Below the pieces are notes generated by a model. The model had not been told where the DNA came from and made no database searches. It was given only the letters and a program-made list of their open reading frames with translations. A stretch of DNA of 64,000 nucleotides from Marixanthomonas sp002364245. GTDB lineage: Bacteria > Bacteroidota > Bacteroidia > Flavobacteriales > Flavobacteriaceae. Shown piece by piece: positions 25,711 through 34,230 of this stretch. Position 1 is the first letter of the stretch. Each line of letters begins with the position of its first letter. The position numbers and the translations under genes are program-made. The stretch covers positions 310,001 to 374,000 of the forward strand of contig CAXAZF010000002.1 of NCBI GenBank assembly GCA_963973455.1, given 5' to 3'.

Positions 25711-26781
25711 GTGAACAGTTCAAAAACGATCCTGGTTGCCCCCTTACATTGGGGTTTAGGTCACGCTACGCGGTGTATTCCTATTATAAGGACATTACTG
25801 GATAACGGTTATAACGTTATGTTAGCTTCAGACGGAGGAGCTTTGTTATTGCTTCAGAAAGAATTTCCAGAATTACCCTCCATCTCTTTACCTTCTTATA
25901 ATATTACATACCCTAAAAAAGGCGTTTTCTTTAAACTGAAACTTTTATTGAAAGCCCCCTATATTAAAAAGATAGTTGCTTCAGAAAAAAAAGTGATTGA
26001 GAAATTAGTCGCTGAAAAAAAAATCGACGGAATTATAAGTGATAATCGCTGGGGGGTACGCAGTAAAAAAGTTCCTTCGGTAATTATAACTCATCAATTA
26101 AATGTTCTTTCGGGAAGTACTTCTTTTCTTAGCAGTAAAATGCACCAAACCTTAATTAAAAAGTTTGATGCATGTTGGGTTCCCGATTTGGAAGGCTCCA
26201 TAAACCTAAGTGGAAAATTAGGGCATTTTAAAGATTTATTATCATCCCCTTTTCCCGTTACGTATATTGGTTTGTTAAGCCGAATGCAAAAAAAGGAAAC
26301 ACCCAAGGTGTATGATGTATTATGCTTATTGTCTGGGCCAGAACCACAACGGACAGCTTTGGAAGAGCAATTAATTTCGGTTTTTAAAAATTCAGAAAAA
26401 AATGTTTTGTTAGTTCAAGGTTTAGTGGAAAAGAAAAAAAAGGTAACCCATATAGGAGCTATAAAAATTATAAACTTTCTACAAAGCAAAGAACTTGAAC
26501 AGGTTATTAATGAAAGCGATTATGTGGTTTCCCGTTCGGGCTACACTACTATTATGGATTTGGCTGCCATGGAAAAGAAAGCTTTTTTTATCCCTACTCC
26601 CGGGCAATTTGAACAAGTTTATTTAGCAAAACGCTTAAAAAATGCTGGGTTTGTACCAAGCTGTAAACAGCACAAGTTTGAAAAGAAAAAACTAGAAAAG
26701 ATTCCGCTATATAAAGGATTGAGAGATTTTAACAGCCAACCAGATTTTGAAAAGCTATTTCGCTTTTTCGAGGGTGAATGA
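25711..26781 (+). CDS. MurG-like glycosyltransferase (GT28 C-terminal fold)
   Basis: 356 aa from GTG 25711. GT-B fold: N-terminal TILVAPLHWGLGHATRCIPII (H-x-x-R near the acceptor site) and a C-terminal nucleotide-binding part DYVVSRSGYTTIMDLAAMEKKAFFIPTPGQFEQ with the family's S-R-[SG]-G and E/Q pattern of GT28. The family sits near MurG but has a different N-terminus, and in flavobacteria it is a stand-alone gene of unknown acceptor. The last 27 bases overlap the convergent histidine kinase gene. An alternative TTG start at 25693 would lie within or before the predicted -7 box. Confidence 0.85.
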   Translation: MNSSKTILVAPLHWGLGHATRCIPIIRTLLDNGYNVMLASDGGALLLLQKEFPELPSISLPSYNITYPKKGVFFKLKLLLKAPYIKKIVASEKKVIEKLVAEKKIDGIISDNRWGVRSKKVPSVIITHQLNVLSGSTSFLSSKMHQTLIKKFDACWVPDLEGSINLSGKLGHFKDLLSSPFPVTYIGLLSRMQKKETPKVYDVLCLLSGPEPQRTALEEQLISVFKNSEKNVLLVQGLVEKKKKVTHIGAIKIINFLQSKELEQVINESDYVVSRSGYTTIMDLAAMEKKAFFIPTPGQFEQVYLAKRLKNAGFVPSCKQHKFEKKKLEKIPLYKGLRDFNSQPDFEKLFRFFEGE

Positions 26782-27798
26782 AAACTCTGACCCCACCCCA
26801 TATTGACTTTCTACATAAATTTTTTCGTCGTGTGCTTCAATAATATGTTTAACAATTGAAAGCCCCAAACCACTTCCGCCTTCTTTACGGGAACCACTTT
26901 TATCAACCCTAAAGAAACGTTCAAATAACCTTGGGATTTTATCTTTTTCAATTCCTTCCCCATTGTCGGTAACGCGAACAATTACCTTGTTTTTTATAAG
27001 ATCTTCTATGCTTACTTCTGTAGTACCATCTTTTTTTCCGTACTTAATTGAGTTTACTATTAAGTTGGTCAATACCTGTTGTATGCGTTCGCGGTCTGCT
27101 TCAACAAATATGCTTTCTTTATAATCAATATCGAAGGTTAAAGTGATGTTGTACTTAGCTGCTTTCATTTCAAAGAGATCAAACACTCCTTGAACCAATT
27201 CAATTATATTAAATTTTTCTTTGTGAAGGTTTAGATCACCTACTTCAAGTTTTGTGATCATATCGAGGTCTTTCACAATATAGATAAGCCTTTCTACCCC
27301 TTTATTGGCACGCTGTAGGTATTTTTTACGGATGGCCTTGTCGTTCATGGCACCATCGAGCAAGGTTAATATATAGCCTTGCACCGTAAACAAAGGGGTT
27401 TTTAATTCATGGGAAACATTGCCCATGAACTCCTTTCTATATGTTTCACGGTCTTTAAGGGTTTCAATTTCTATTTTTTTGGTTTCGGCAAAACGTTCCA
27501 CTTCACGTGTAAGTGTTGCCATATCGGTAGTGATTTGTTTTTTATCAAAGGTGGAAGCGTCAAGCAAACGGACATCATCATATATTTTTTTTACCCTACG
27601 ATAGATAAACTTTTCAACTCTGTATTGAATAAAAAAGAACGAAAAACAAAAACATATAATGGCAAATAAAAATATAAACCAATACATCTCAATTTTAGTG
27701 ACGTAAAAAAAAACACCCACGACGAGTGTTAGAAAGAATGTCAAAAAGCTTGATGTATAAGCAGCAAACTTGTATGTTCTTTTAAATTCTTTTGCCAT
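26755..27798 (-). CDS. Two-component sensor histidine kinase, PhoR-like
   Basis: 347 aa. Two membrane helices close together (about 9-30 and 35-54) with a negligible periplasmic loop, then a short coiled linker, HisKA with the phosphoryl His130 in NVSHELKTPLF, and HATPase with N box LIVNSIKYG, G1 VTDNGEGIEKDKI, F box and GGSGLGLSIVKHI. The lack of a periplasmic domain means it senses within the membrane or cytoplasm, or through a partner protein. Overlaps its response regulator gene by one base (start on stop). The arrangement resembles PhoR/PhoB, but no pst genes are nearby. Confidence 0.93.
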   Translation of the reverse strand: MAKEFKRTYKFAAYTSSFLTFFLTLVVGVFFYVTKIEMYWFIFLFAIICFCFSFFFIQYRVEKFIYRRVKKIYDDVRLLDASTFDKKQITTDMATLTREVERFAETKKIEIETLKDRETYRKEFMGNVSHELKTPLFTVQGYILTLLDGAMNDKAIRKKYLQRANKGVERLIYIVKDLDMITKLEVGDLNLHKEKFNIIELVQGVFDLFEMKAAKYNITLTFDIDYKESIFVEADRERIQQVLTNLIVNSIKYGKKDGTTEVSIEDLIKNKVIVRVTDNGEGIEKDKIPRLFERFFRVDKSGSRKEGGSGLGLSIVKHIIEAHDEKIYVESQYGVGSEFSFTLEKAK

Positions 27799-28481
27799 TA
27801 AACTACAAATTTATAGCCTACCCCTTTTACGGTTTTAAATTTTTCATCTCCTATTTTTTCGCGTAGTTTACGAATGTGAACATCGATGGTTCTTCCACCT
27901 ACTACTACTTCATTACCCCAAACACGATCTAAAATTACTTCCCGTTTAAACACTTTTCCTGGTTTTGAAGCTAACAAAGCTAATAATTCAAATTCTTTTC
28001 TAGGTAAGACCATTTCTTCTTTACCTAACGTAATTTTATATTCTTCTCTATTGATTACTAAGTTACCCAATTTTATTTTACCAGTTTCCTCCTTGGTTTC
28101 TTTGTACCTTCTAAGTAATGCTTTTACTTTACTTATAAGCACTTTAGGTTTAATGGGTTTTGTAATATAATCGTCGGCACCAGCATCAAAACCTGCTACT
28201 TGGGAGTAATCTTCTCCGCGGGCTGTTAAGAATGTGATGATGGTTTCGGCCAGTTCGGGAGTGTTTCGCATTTTTTCACATGCTTCCATTCCATCCATTT
28301 CGGGCATCATTACATCGAGAATGACTAAGTGGGGTAGTTCTTTTTTTGCTTTTTTTATGGCCTGTTTACCATTTTCAGCGGTAATGACTGTATAACCTTC
28401 CGAAGATAAATTATAACCAACTATTTCCAGAATATCCGGCTCATCATCTACCAATAGAATTTTTATGTCTTTTTTCTTCAT
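27798..28481 (-). CDS. Two-component response regulator, OmpR/PhoB family
   Basis: 227 aa. Receiver domain with acidic pocket DDEPD at 12-16, phosphorylated Asp56 in LVILDVMMPEMDG, and Lys in DDYITKPIKP. The C-terminal winged helix (RKEFELLALLASKPGKVFKRE, VVGGRTIDVHIRKLREKIG) is of the OmpR type. Partner of the histidine kinase it overlaps by one base, upstream in the same transcript. Target genes unknown. Confidence 0.95.
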   Translation of the reverse strand: MKKKDIKILLVDDEPDILEIVGYNLSSEGYTVITAENGKQAIKKAKKELPHLVILDVMMPEMDGMEACEKMRNTPELAETIITFLTARGEDYSQVAGFDAGADDYITKPIKPKVLISKVKALLRRYKETKEETGKIKLGNLVINREEYKITLGKEEMVLPRKEFELLALLASKPGKVFKREVILDRVWGNEVVVGGRTIDVHIRKLREKIGDEKFKTVKGVGYKFVV

Positions 28482-28670
28482 AATTTTTATACCTAAATTT
28501 AAAAGGTTAAAGATACCATATATTACTATTTTGTATCGTTTGTTGGTATAATTGTTAACGATATTGTAACATCACTGCTCATAAATTTAAGGCTTTTACT
28601 ATCTATATTACCTTATTGTTAAGCAATTTATAATCTAAACAGAAATTTATAGAACTAATTTACATTTATG

Positions 28671-28678
28671 TATCTTTG
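28671..28678 (+). promoter_or_regulatory. -7 box of the T9SS cargo gene
   Basis: TATCTTTG, exact TAnnTTTG match, 23 bases before the start codon at 28702. No clear TTG upstream. Confidence 0.5.
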
Positions 28679-28701
28679 TAAGATAATCAAACAAATTTTA
28701 C

Positions 28702-29640
28702 ATGATGAAAAAAATTACTTTATTAGCGGCACTTTTTACAAGTGTTGCTTCTTTTGCCCAGATTGCTGGTACCAGTTTTGAAGAACCCTCTATTTTTACT
28801 GTTCATTACATTGACACAGGTGATGCTACCATGGCACATGATCTTGTTAACAATCCCGATGAACCCAATGTAGATTACACTTCAACTGGTGGAGAAATAG
28901 GGTTTAACGCTCGTTATGAGCCATATGACACTCCAGGTGACGGTCTTACTGACGGGGATTTTGTAGGTGTCACAGATTTTGCGCCAACTGGTAACGATCC
29001 TTATACAGACGGCGAGCAAGGATACCAAATTAGTGACTCTGATGGTAACTTTATTCTTGAGTTTGATGAAGTTAACTTAACTGGAGTAACCGATCCTACA
29101 TTAACTTTAGACTACTTTATTGCTGAATCTGGTTACGAAGGTGACGGTACGGCTAATGAATCTGGATCTGATAGACTACGTATATACGTTAAAGATTTAA
29201 CTAACGGAACTGAATTTGACATTCTTGATACTACAGGTTCTGATATTAACGACCTTGGTATTGAAGGTGCTTGGATTTCTGGTTCTGCACCTGTTTTACC
29301 TAACACAACCGTACAATTAGTAATCGAAGCTCGTGTTAATGCAAGTGCTGAGGCTTTCTTTTTCGATAACCTACAAATAGGTGGAACACTTGGTGTCAAT
29401 GCAAATGACAATAGCCAGTTTTCAATTTACCCAAATCCAGCTTCTAATGGTTTTGTAAATATTATTTCAAAAGTAAACGGTACAAAACAAGTTGCTGTTT
29501 TTGATGTATTGGGAAAACAAGTAATTAATACTACTTTAACTGGTGAGCGTTTAAATATTGCTGCGCTTACAAGTGGTGTTTACATTGTAAAAATTAACCA
29601 AGGAAACGCTTCTGTTACTAAGAAATTAGTAGTGAAGTAA
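28702..29640 (+). CDS. Secreted protein with type IX sorting domain
   Basis: 312 aa. Signal peptide MMKKITLLAALFTSVASFAQ, cleaved after AQ. The middle ~200 residues are Asp/Thr/Gly-rich beta sequence (FEEPSIFTVHYIDTGD near the start, FDILDTTGSDINDLG), like a jelly-roll carbohydrate-type or calcium-rich module, with no catalytic motif I can name. The last ~75 residues are a T9SS type A sorting domain: FSIYPNPASNGFVNI, VAVFDVLGKQV, LTSGVYIVKI and a basic VTKKLVVK end. It should be exported through the type IX system and attached to or released from the cell surface. Confidence 0.92.
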   Translation: MMKKITLLAALFTSVASFAQIAGTSFEEPSIFTVHYIDTGDATMAHDLVNNPDEPNVDYTSTGGEIGFNARYEPYDTPGDGLTDGDFVGVTDFAPTGNDPYTDGEQGYQISDSDGNFILEFDEVNLTGVTDPTLTLDYFIAESGYEGDGTANESGSDRLRIYVKDLTNGTEFDILDTTGSDINDLGIEGAWISGSAPVLPNTTVQLVIEARVNASAEAFFFDNLQIGGTLGVNANDNSQFSIYPNPASNGFVNIISKVNGTKQVAVFDVLGKQVINTTLTGERLNIAALTSGVYIVKINQGNASVTKKLVVK

Positions 29641-29664
29641 TTTTTCTGAAATTATAATACTATT

Positions 29665-29694
29665 AAAGCTCTTGCTTAGGCAGGAGCTTTTTTT
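29665..29694 (+). terminator. Terminator after the T9SS cargo gene
   Basis: An 11-bp stem AAAGCTCTTGC (29665-29675) with GCAGGAGCTTT (29680-29690), TTAG loop, followed by TTTTAT. Confidence 0.9.
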
Positions 29695-29701
29695 ATTTCC
29701 T

Positions 29702-29709
29702 TATTTTTG
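29702..29709 (+). promoter_or_regulatory. -7 box two bases before the first ATG of the LuxE-like gene
   Basis: TATTTTTG matches TAnnTTTG. The first ATG (29712) is only 2 bases after it, so the transcript would start at or beyond that codon. The next in-frame ATG at 29730 is then the more likely start. Confidence 0.45.
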
Positions 29710-29711
29710 AA

Positions 29712-30704
29712 ATGTCGATTCTTTCAACCATGCTTCAAGAAAAAATTTTCAACATACAAACTTCCGAAGGCTTTAAAGCAGTTGCTTTAGAAGTGTTTAA
29801 TTTTCAATATGAACATGTGAAAGTATATCGGGAGTTTTGTGATATGCTGAAGGTTAATCCGAAGCAAATAACCACTATTTCTAAAATACCCTTTCTTCCC
29901 ATTCAATTTTTTAAAAGCCACAAAATTATAGCTGAAGGATATTCTGAAGAAACCATTTTTGCCAGTAGCGGGACTACCGGAAGTATTACAAGTAAGCATT
30001 ATGTAGCAAACACCAGATTGTATGAGGAAAGTTTCAATAAAGCATTTCAAAATCAATATGGAAATCCTAAAGATTATACCATTCTAGCTTTATTACCTTC
30101 TTATTTAGAACGCGAAGGCTCTTCCTTAATTTATATGGTCGATTCCTTGATAAAGCAAAGCGAAAATGAGCATAGCGGCTTTTATTTACATAATATGGAC
30201 GCCTTAATTGATAAACTTACTTTTTTAGAAGCTGAAGGGCACAAAATAATGCTTTTAGGTGTTTCGTATGCGTTATTAGATTTAATCGAAACGCAATCAT
30301 TTCAGCTAAAAAATACAACCGTTATGGAAACCGGTGGCATGAAAGGTCGCAGAAAAGAAATTATAAAAGAAGAATTGCACGCAGTACTTCAACAAGGTTT
30401 TGGTGTTTCTGAAATACACAGCGAATACGGAATGACCGAGTTGCTTTCACAAGCCTATTCAACTGGGGAAGGTATTTTTACCTGTCCACCTTGGATGAAA
30501 ATCCTTACCCGAGATACTGAAGATCCGTTTACCTATCTTGATGAAAAAACCGGTGGAATTAATGTAATCGATCTAGCAAACTTATATTCATGCAGCTTTA
30601 TCGCTACACAAGATTTAGGTAAACTACATACAAATAACAGCTTTGAAGTGTTAGGCCGATTTGATGATAGTGATATACGGGGTTGTAATCTTATGGTTTT
30701 ATAA
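29712..30704 (+). CDS. LuxE-family acyl-protein synthetase / acyl transferase
   Basis: 330 aa from the first ATG, or 324 aa from 29730 (MLQEKIFNIQTSEGF), which I think is likelier given the promoter box. Adenylate-forming fold of the LuxE type: phosphate loop FASSGTTGSITSKH, VMETGGMKGRRKEII, SEYGMTELLSQAYS and FIATQDLGKL. LuxE activates fatty acids and passes them to LuxC in bioluminescence, but no lux genes are here and dark flavobacteria carry this gene too. It probably activates an acyl or aryl acid for another pathway. Single-gene unit. Confidence 0.87.
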   Translation: MSILSTMLQEKIFNIQTSEGFKAVALEVFNFQYEHVKVYREFCDMLKVNPKQITTISKIPFLPIQFFKSHKIIAEGYSEETIFASSGTTGSITSKHYVANTRLYEESFNKAFQNQYGNPKDYTILALLPSYLEREGSSLIYMVDSLIKQSENEHSGFYLHNMDALIDKLTFLEAEGHKIMLLGVSYALLDLIETQSFQLKNTTVMETGGMKGRRKEIIKEELHAVLQQGFGVSEIHSEYGMTELLSQAYSTGEGIFTCPPWMKILTRDTEDPFTYLDEKTGGINVIDLANLYSCSFIATQDLGKLHTNNSFEVLGRFDDSDIRGCNLMVL

Positions 30705-30730
30705 TACTTATTGTGTATGGCTACACCTTT

Positions 30731-31204
30731 TTAATTCGCTGTATTATTTCTGTTTTTAAAAATTAATATACTTAATATCGTACCAATTATAAATCCAAAA
30801 AATAAATATCTTCCGAAATTAAGTGTGTCATATCCCATTTGTATTTTAATTTCGGATCCGACATTAAATCTAACTAGTTTTAGAGCCTGATTATTCAACT
30901 GATAAACTCTGAATTGCCAAAGCAAAATTCCACACACAATTACAATTCCGTAAGACATTATCCCTTGATTGAAAAAATTTAATTTAGTCATCTTTTTAAT
31001 AATCAAATAGAGTAATGGAATAATCCCAATTGATAAAGCGAAGGTGATATGGGAATAAAATTGTCCACTCATATTTCGGCTTTCAACTTGAATATTTTCA
31101 TTTGCTATTTGAGACAGCGATAATTCAAAAAAAAAGTTGCGGATTAAAAACCCTATTATGGTTAATAATAAGAGTAGTCCAATATATTTTAATGTGTTTT
31201 TCAT
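30731..31204 (-). CDS. Unknown membrane protein
   Basis: 157 aa with about four hydrophobic segments (near 7-25, 52-70, 84-101, 125-147), so an integral inner-membrane protein. It has Cys-poor, charged loops and no motif I recognise. It is AT-rich and alone, lying between a plus-strand acyl transferase gene and tyrS, so it may be an accessory insertion. A near-consensus -7 (CATCTTTG, minus strand 31309-31302) and an exact TAAATTTG (31265-31258) lie upstream. Confidence 0.6.
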   Translation of the reverse strand: MKNTLKYIGLLLLLTIIGFLIRNFFFELSLSQIANENIQVESRNMSGQFYSHITFALSIGIIPLLYLIIKKMTKLNFFNQGIMSYGIVIVCGILLWQFRVYQLNNQALKLVRFNVGSEIKIQMGYDTLNFGRYLFFGFIIGTILSILIFKNRNNTAN

Positions 31205-31312
31205 TTCTTAAGTTATAGTAACTTACTGTTATAAAGTTAATTAAATGCTAAATTTTACAAATTTACTGTAAGCAAATAACTGTTTTACGACTACTGTAAT
31301 GCAAAGATGTCT

Positions 31313-31393
31313 TGAGCCTTCGGGCTCAGTTCATAATTGGTTGGTTAGTTAATTTGGAAAGCCCCGCTCCTTCTCAGGAAACGGGGCTTTCTT
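31313..31393. other. Two hairpins in the gap downstream of tyrS
   Basis: TGAGCC-TTCG-GGCTCA (31313-31328) is a very stable UUCG-loop hairpin. GAAAGCCCCG (31357-31366) pairs with CGGGGCTTTC (31382-31391) as a perfect 10-bp stem. The second is well placed to end tyrS on the minus strand but lacks a T-run there; on the plus strand it is followed by TTATGTTT. Either a terminator for tyrS or part of an unannotated small RNA. Confidence 0.55.
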
Positions 31394-31404
31394 ATGTTTA
31401 AAAC

Positions 31405-32697
31405 TTATACTGCTTTTATAATAAAGTAGTTTTTCTTACCCCGTTGCAACAATACAAATTGATTATTAATCAAATTGTCTAAAGTAATGGAATAATCTCC
31501 CTGTACTTTCTCTTTATTTACCGAAATGGAGTTTTGCTTTAACGCTCGGCGTGCTTCTCCATTCGATTGTAAGAAGTTTGTTTCTGACGCCAATGCAGCA
31601 ATAATATCCATTCCGTTTTCTAGTTCAGCTTTGTTTATTTCAGCCTGTGGTACGCCTTCAAAGACATCTAAAAAAGTTTGTTCATCCAGGTTTTTTAAAT
31701 CCCCTGAAGTAGATTTTCCAAATAATATTTCCGAAGCTTGAACGGCTTTTTCATATTCTTCTTCATTATGTACCGTTGTAGTTACTTCTTTTGCCAACCG
31801 CTTTTGTAGCAACCTCGCATGAGGCGCTTCCTTATGCTCGGCAACTAAAGTTTCAATGGTCTCTTTATCTAAAAAAGTGAATATTTTAATGTACTTTTCA
31901 GCATCTTCATCACTGGTATTCAACCAATATTGGTAAAACTTGTACGGTGAAGTACGTTTTGCATCTAGCCACACATTTCCGCCTTCGCTTTTCCCAAATT
32001 TACTACCGTCACTTTTAGTGATTAACGGGCAGGTTAACGCATATCCTTTTCCGCCACCAATTCGGCGAATCATTTCGGTACCTGTGGTTATATTTCCCCA
32101 TTGGTCGCTACCACCCATTTGCAGTGTACAATCGTGGTTTTTATACAAATGGTAAAAATCGTAACCTTGTACTAGTTGGTAGGTAAATTCGGTAAATGAC
32201 ATCCCATCGGCAGCTTCGCCGGTTAATCGATTTTTTACTGAATCTTTCGCCATCATATAATTAACCGTTATGTGTTTACCCACATCGCGAATAAAACCTA
32301 AGAATGAAAACTCCTTCATCCAGTCGTAATTATTCACCATCACAGCTTCGTTCTCGGCACCCGATTTAAAATCTAAAAACTGGGATAATTGTTCTTTTAC
32401 ACAATTTTGATTGTGCTGAAGGGTTTCTTCATCCAGTAAATTCCGTTCGTTCGATTTTCCAGAAGGGTCACCAATCATCCCCGTTGCACCACCAACCAAA
32501 GCATACGGTTTATGGCCACAGCGTTGATAAAAAGACAATAGCATAATTGGAACCAGGTTCCCGATGTGTAATGAATCGGCCGTGGGGTCAAAGCCTATAT
32601 AAGCAGACCTCATTTGTTCCATTAGGTGTTCTTCGGTATCTGGCATTACATCGTGTACCATACCTCGCCATTGCAATTCTTCAACGAAATTTTTCAC
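31405..32697 (-). CDS. tyrS: Tyrosyl-tRNA synthetase
   Basis: 430 aa, class I synthetase of the TyrRS bacterial type. HIGH motif variant DPTADSLHIGNL, tyrosine pocket QGYDFYHLYKNHDCTLQMGGSDQWGN, and KFGKS (the KMSKS loop) in SDGSKFGKSEGG. The C-terminal S4-like RNA-binding domain is visible around NGEARRALKQNSISVNKEK. A -7 box TATCTTTG (minus, 32735-32728) lies 31 bases before the start. I looked for a T-box leader and found none; T-boxes are not expected in this phylum. Confidence 0.97.
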   Translation of the reverse strand: MKNFVEELQWRGMVHDVMPDTEEHLMEQMRSAYIGFDPTADSLHIGNLVPIMLLSFYQRCGHKPYALVGGATGMIGDPSGKSNERNLLDEETLQHNQNCVKEQLSQFLDFKSGAENEAVMVNNYDWMKEFSFLGFIRDVGKHITVNYMMAKDSVKNRLTGEAADGMSFTEFTYQLVQGYDFYHLYKNHDCTLQMGGSDQWGNITTGTEMIRRIGGGKGYALTCPLITKSDGSKFGKSEGGNVWLDAKRTSPYKFYQYWLNTSDEDAEKYIKIFTFLDKETIETLVAEHKEAPHARLLQKRLAKEVTTTVHNEEEYEKAVQASEILFGKSTSGDLKNLDEQTFLDVFEGVPQAEINKAELENGMDIIAALASETNFLQSNGEARRALKQNSISVNKEKVQGDYSITLDNLINNQFVLLQRGKKNYFIIKAV

Positions 32698-32727
32698 TTT
32701 TAAAATATTTTATTTGTATTATTTCAG

Positions 32728-32735
32728 CAAAGATA
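32728..32735 (-). promoter_or_regulatory. -7 box of tyrS
   Basis: TATCTTTG on the minus strand, exact match to TAnnTTTG, 31 bases from the tyrS start. The spacer upstream has no clear TTG. Confidence 0.5.
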
Positions 32736-32788
32736 TACCCAATGCCCTTAACAGAAAAGAATACTATAAAAAAGACTATTTTTACAAC

Positions 32789-33802
32789 ATGATTTTAGTT
32801 ACCGGAGGCACAGGATTGGTAGGATCGCATTTGTTATATTTTCTTCTGAAGGGAAACAAACAAGTTCGTGCCATTCATAGAAAATCAAGCGATTTACAAG
32901 CTGTGAAAAAGATTTTTGGCTATTATGTTAATGAAGCTGAGGCTGAAATACTTTTCAATAAAATTGAATGGCAAGAAGCCAATATCACTGAAATCCCTGC
33001 CTTAACTGACGCCTTTAAAGACATTACCCACGTTTATCACGCTGCCGCCTACATTAGTTTTGATCCTAAGCACTACAAAAAACTAAAGAAAGCCAATATG
33101 GAAGGCACAGCGAATGTTGTAAATCTTTGTTTGGCCAATTCAGTAAAAAAATTGTGTTATGTAAGTTCGGTCGCTACATTGGGCTCTCCTTTAAATGGAG
33201 CTTCTATTACTGAAGAAACCCATTGGAACCCAGAAGAAAAAAACAACGTGTATGCCATTACAAAATATGGCGCTGAAATGGAAGTTTGGCGCGGCACACA
33301 GGAAGGGCTCGATGCTGTTATTTTTAAACCAGGCGTCATATTAGGGGAAGGATTTTGGAATTCAGGCAGTGGGGTTATTATTAAAACAGCTTCAAAAGGA
33401 ATTCCTTTTTATACCGATGGCGGTATGGGAGTTGTCGATGTACAAGATGTAGTAAAAGCGATGATTAGAGGAATGCTCTCAGAAGAAAAAAATACTTCCT
33501 ATATATTGGTTAGCGATAATCTTAAATACAAAAAACTACTTACTAAAATAGCAACCCGACTAAACGTAAAACCTCCTAAAAAACGAGCCCCTAAATGGGT
33601 TTTAATGGTTTTTAGCAAAATAGATTGGTTAGTGTCTAAACTTTTTGGCACGAAACGAACCATGCTAAAAGCTACGGTTAATTCATTATATACGGCCTCT
33701 AATTACAGTAGTTCAAAAATTGAAAGGGAGTTGAATTTTAAGTTTACGTCCATTACTGAAACGCTAGACCGTGTGATTGATCACTATCTTATAGAGTCTT
33801 GA
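32789..33802 (+). CDS. NAD-dependent epimerase/dehydratase (extended SDR)
   Basis: 337 aa from ATG 32789, where the Rossmann strand MILVTGGTGLVGSH begins; an in-frame ATG at 32714 would add 25 residues overlapping the tyrS promoter and is unlikely. TGGTGLVG binds NAD(P), and the YxxxK catalytic pair is visible in VYAITKYGAE with Ser in CYVSSVATLG. The substrate is not clear from sequence; it resembles dihydroflavonol reductase-like SDRs. Its last 19 bases overlap the convergent DUF4296 gene. Confidence 0.88.
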   Translation: MILVTGGTGLVGSHLLYFLLKGNKQVRAIHRKSSDLQAVKKIFGYYVNEAEAEILFNKIEWQEANITEIPALTDAFKDITHVYHAAAYISFDPKHYKKLKKANMEGTANVVNLCLANSVKKLCYVSSVATLGSPLNGASITEETHWNPEEKNNVYAITKYGAEMEVWRGTQEGLDAVIFKPGVILGEGFWNSGSGVIIKTASKGIPFYTDGGMGVVDVQDVVKAMIRGMLSEEKNTSYILVSDNLKYKKLLTKIATRLNVKPPKKRAPKWVLMVFSKIDWLVSKLFGTKRTMLKATVNSLYTASNYSSSKIERELNFKFTSITETLDRVIDHYLIES

Positions 33803-34230
33803 GACAAAGCTTCTAAAGTAGGCACCAAGCCTGATTGTTCGTTAAGGGAATCTTTTGTAATTTCCTCTTCACTTTTGTTGGCTTCTTTTATTTCTTGAAC
33901 ACTATCAGCTTTCTTTTTTAAAATCTTTAAACGTTCTTCAATGGTTTTAAACATCGATTCATAAGTTTCAAGATTCGCAGCATAGTAGTTATTACTTTTA
34001 ATAACTTGGGTACTATCCACGTTATATTTTGCATAGATCACCGAGTCTAGTTTTAAGCCATACGATCGTATTTTCCGGTTGTTTACACTTCGTGCAGCAT
34101 TGCTAAGGTATGATTCCATCATAATATTGACCATCTTTTCTTCTGGGATAAGATTATCTGGTTTTTCAGCTTTCTCTACACTTTGACACCCAAAAGCAAA
34201 AATCAATAATATGAGATATACGTATTTCAT
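33784..34230 (-). CDS. DUF4296 lipoprotein
   Basis: 148 aa. Lipoprotein signal with cysteine at residue 15 (IFAFGC|QSVEK). The DUF4296 body starts with LIPEEKMVNIMMESYL and continues YGLKLDSVIYAKYNVDSTQVIKSNNYY, then a Lys/Glu coiled-coil-like tail. Function unknown; restricted to Bacteroidota, and commonly placed beside pyrC as here. Overlaps pyrC by one base and is last in the operon. Confidence 0.9.
   Translation of the reverse strand: MKYVYLILLIFAFGCQSVEKAEKPDNLIPEEKMVNIMMESYLSNAARSVNNRKIRSYGLKLDSVIYAKYNVDSTQVIKSNNYYAANLETYESMFKTIEERLKILKKKADSVQEIKEANKSEEEITKDSLNEQSGLVPTLEALSQDSIR

Noticed and set aside
31325..31356. tRNA-like D-arm text (GGTTGGTTAG) downstream of tyrS
   Set aside because: No acceptor, anticodon or T arm can be matched around it; likely chance in AT-rich sequence.
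32714..32788. N-terminal extension of the epimerase
   Set aside because: The 25 extra residues would be read from the tyrS promoter region and the Rossmann motif starts at 32789.
31200..32790. T-box leader for tyrS (or for leuS)
   Set aside because: No specifier or antiterminator stem is visible, and T-boxes are not known for this phylum. The two synthetase genes have ordinary short leaders.
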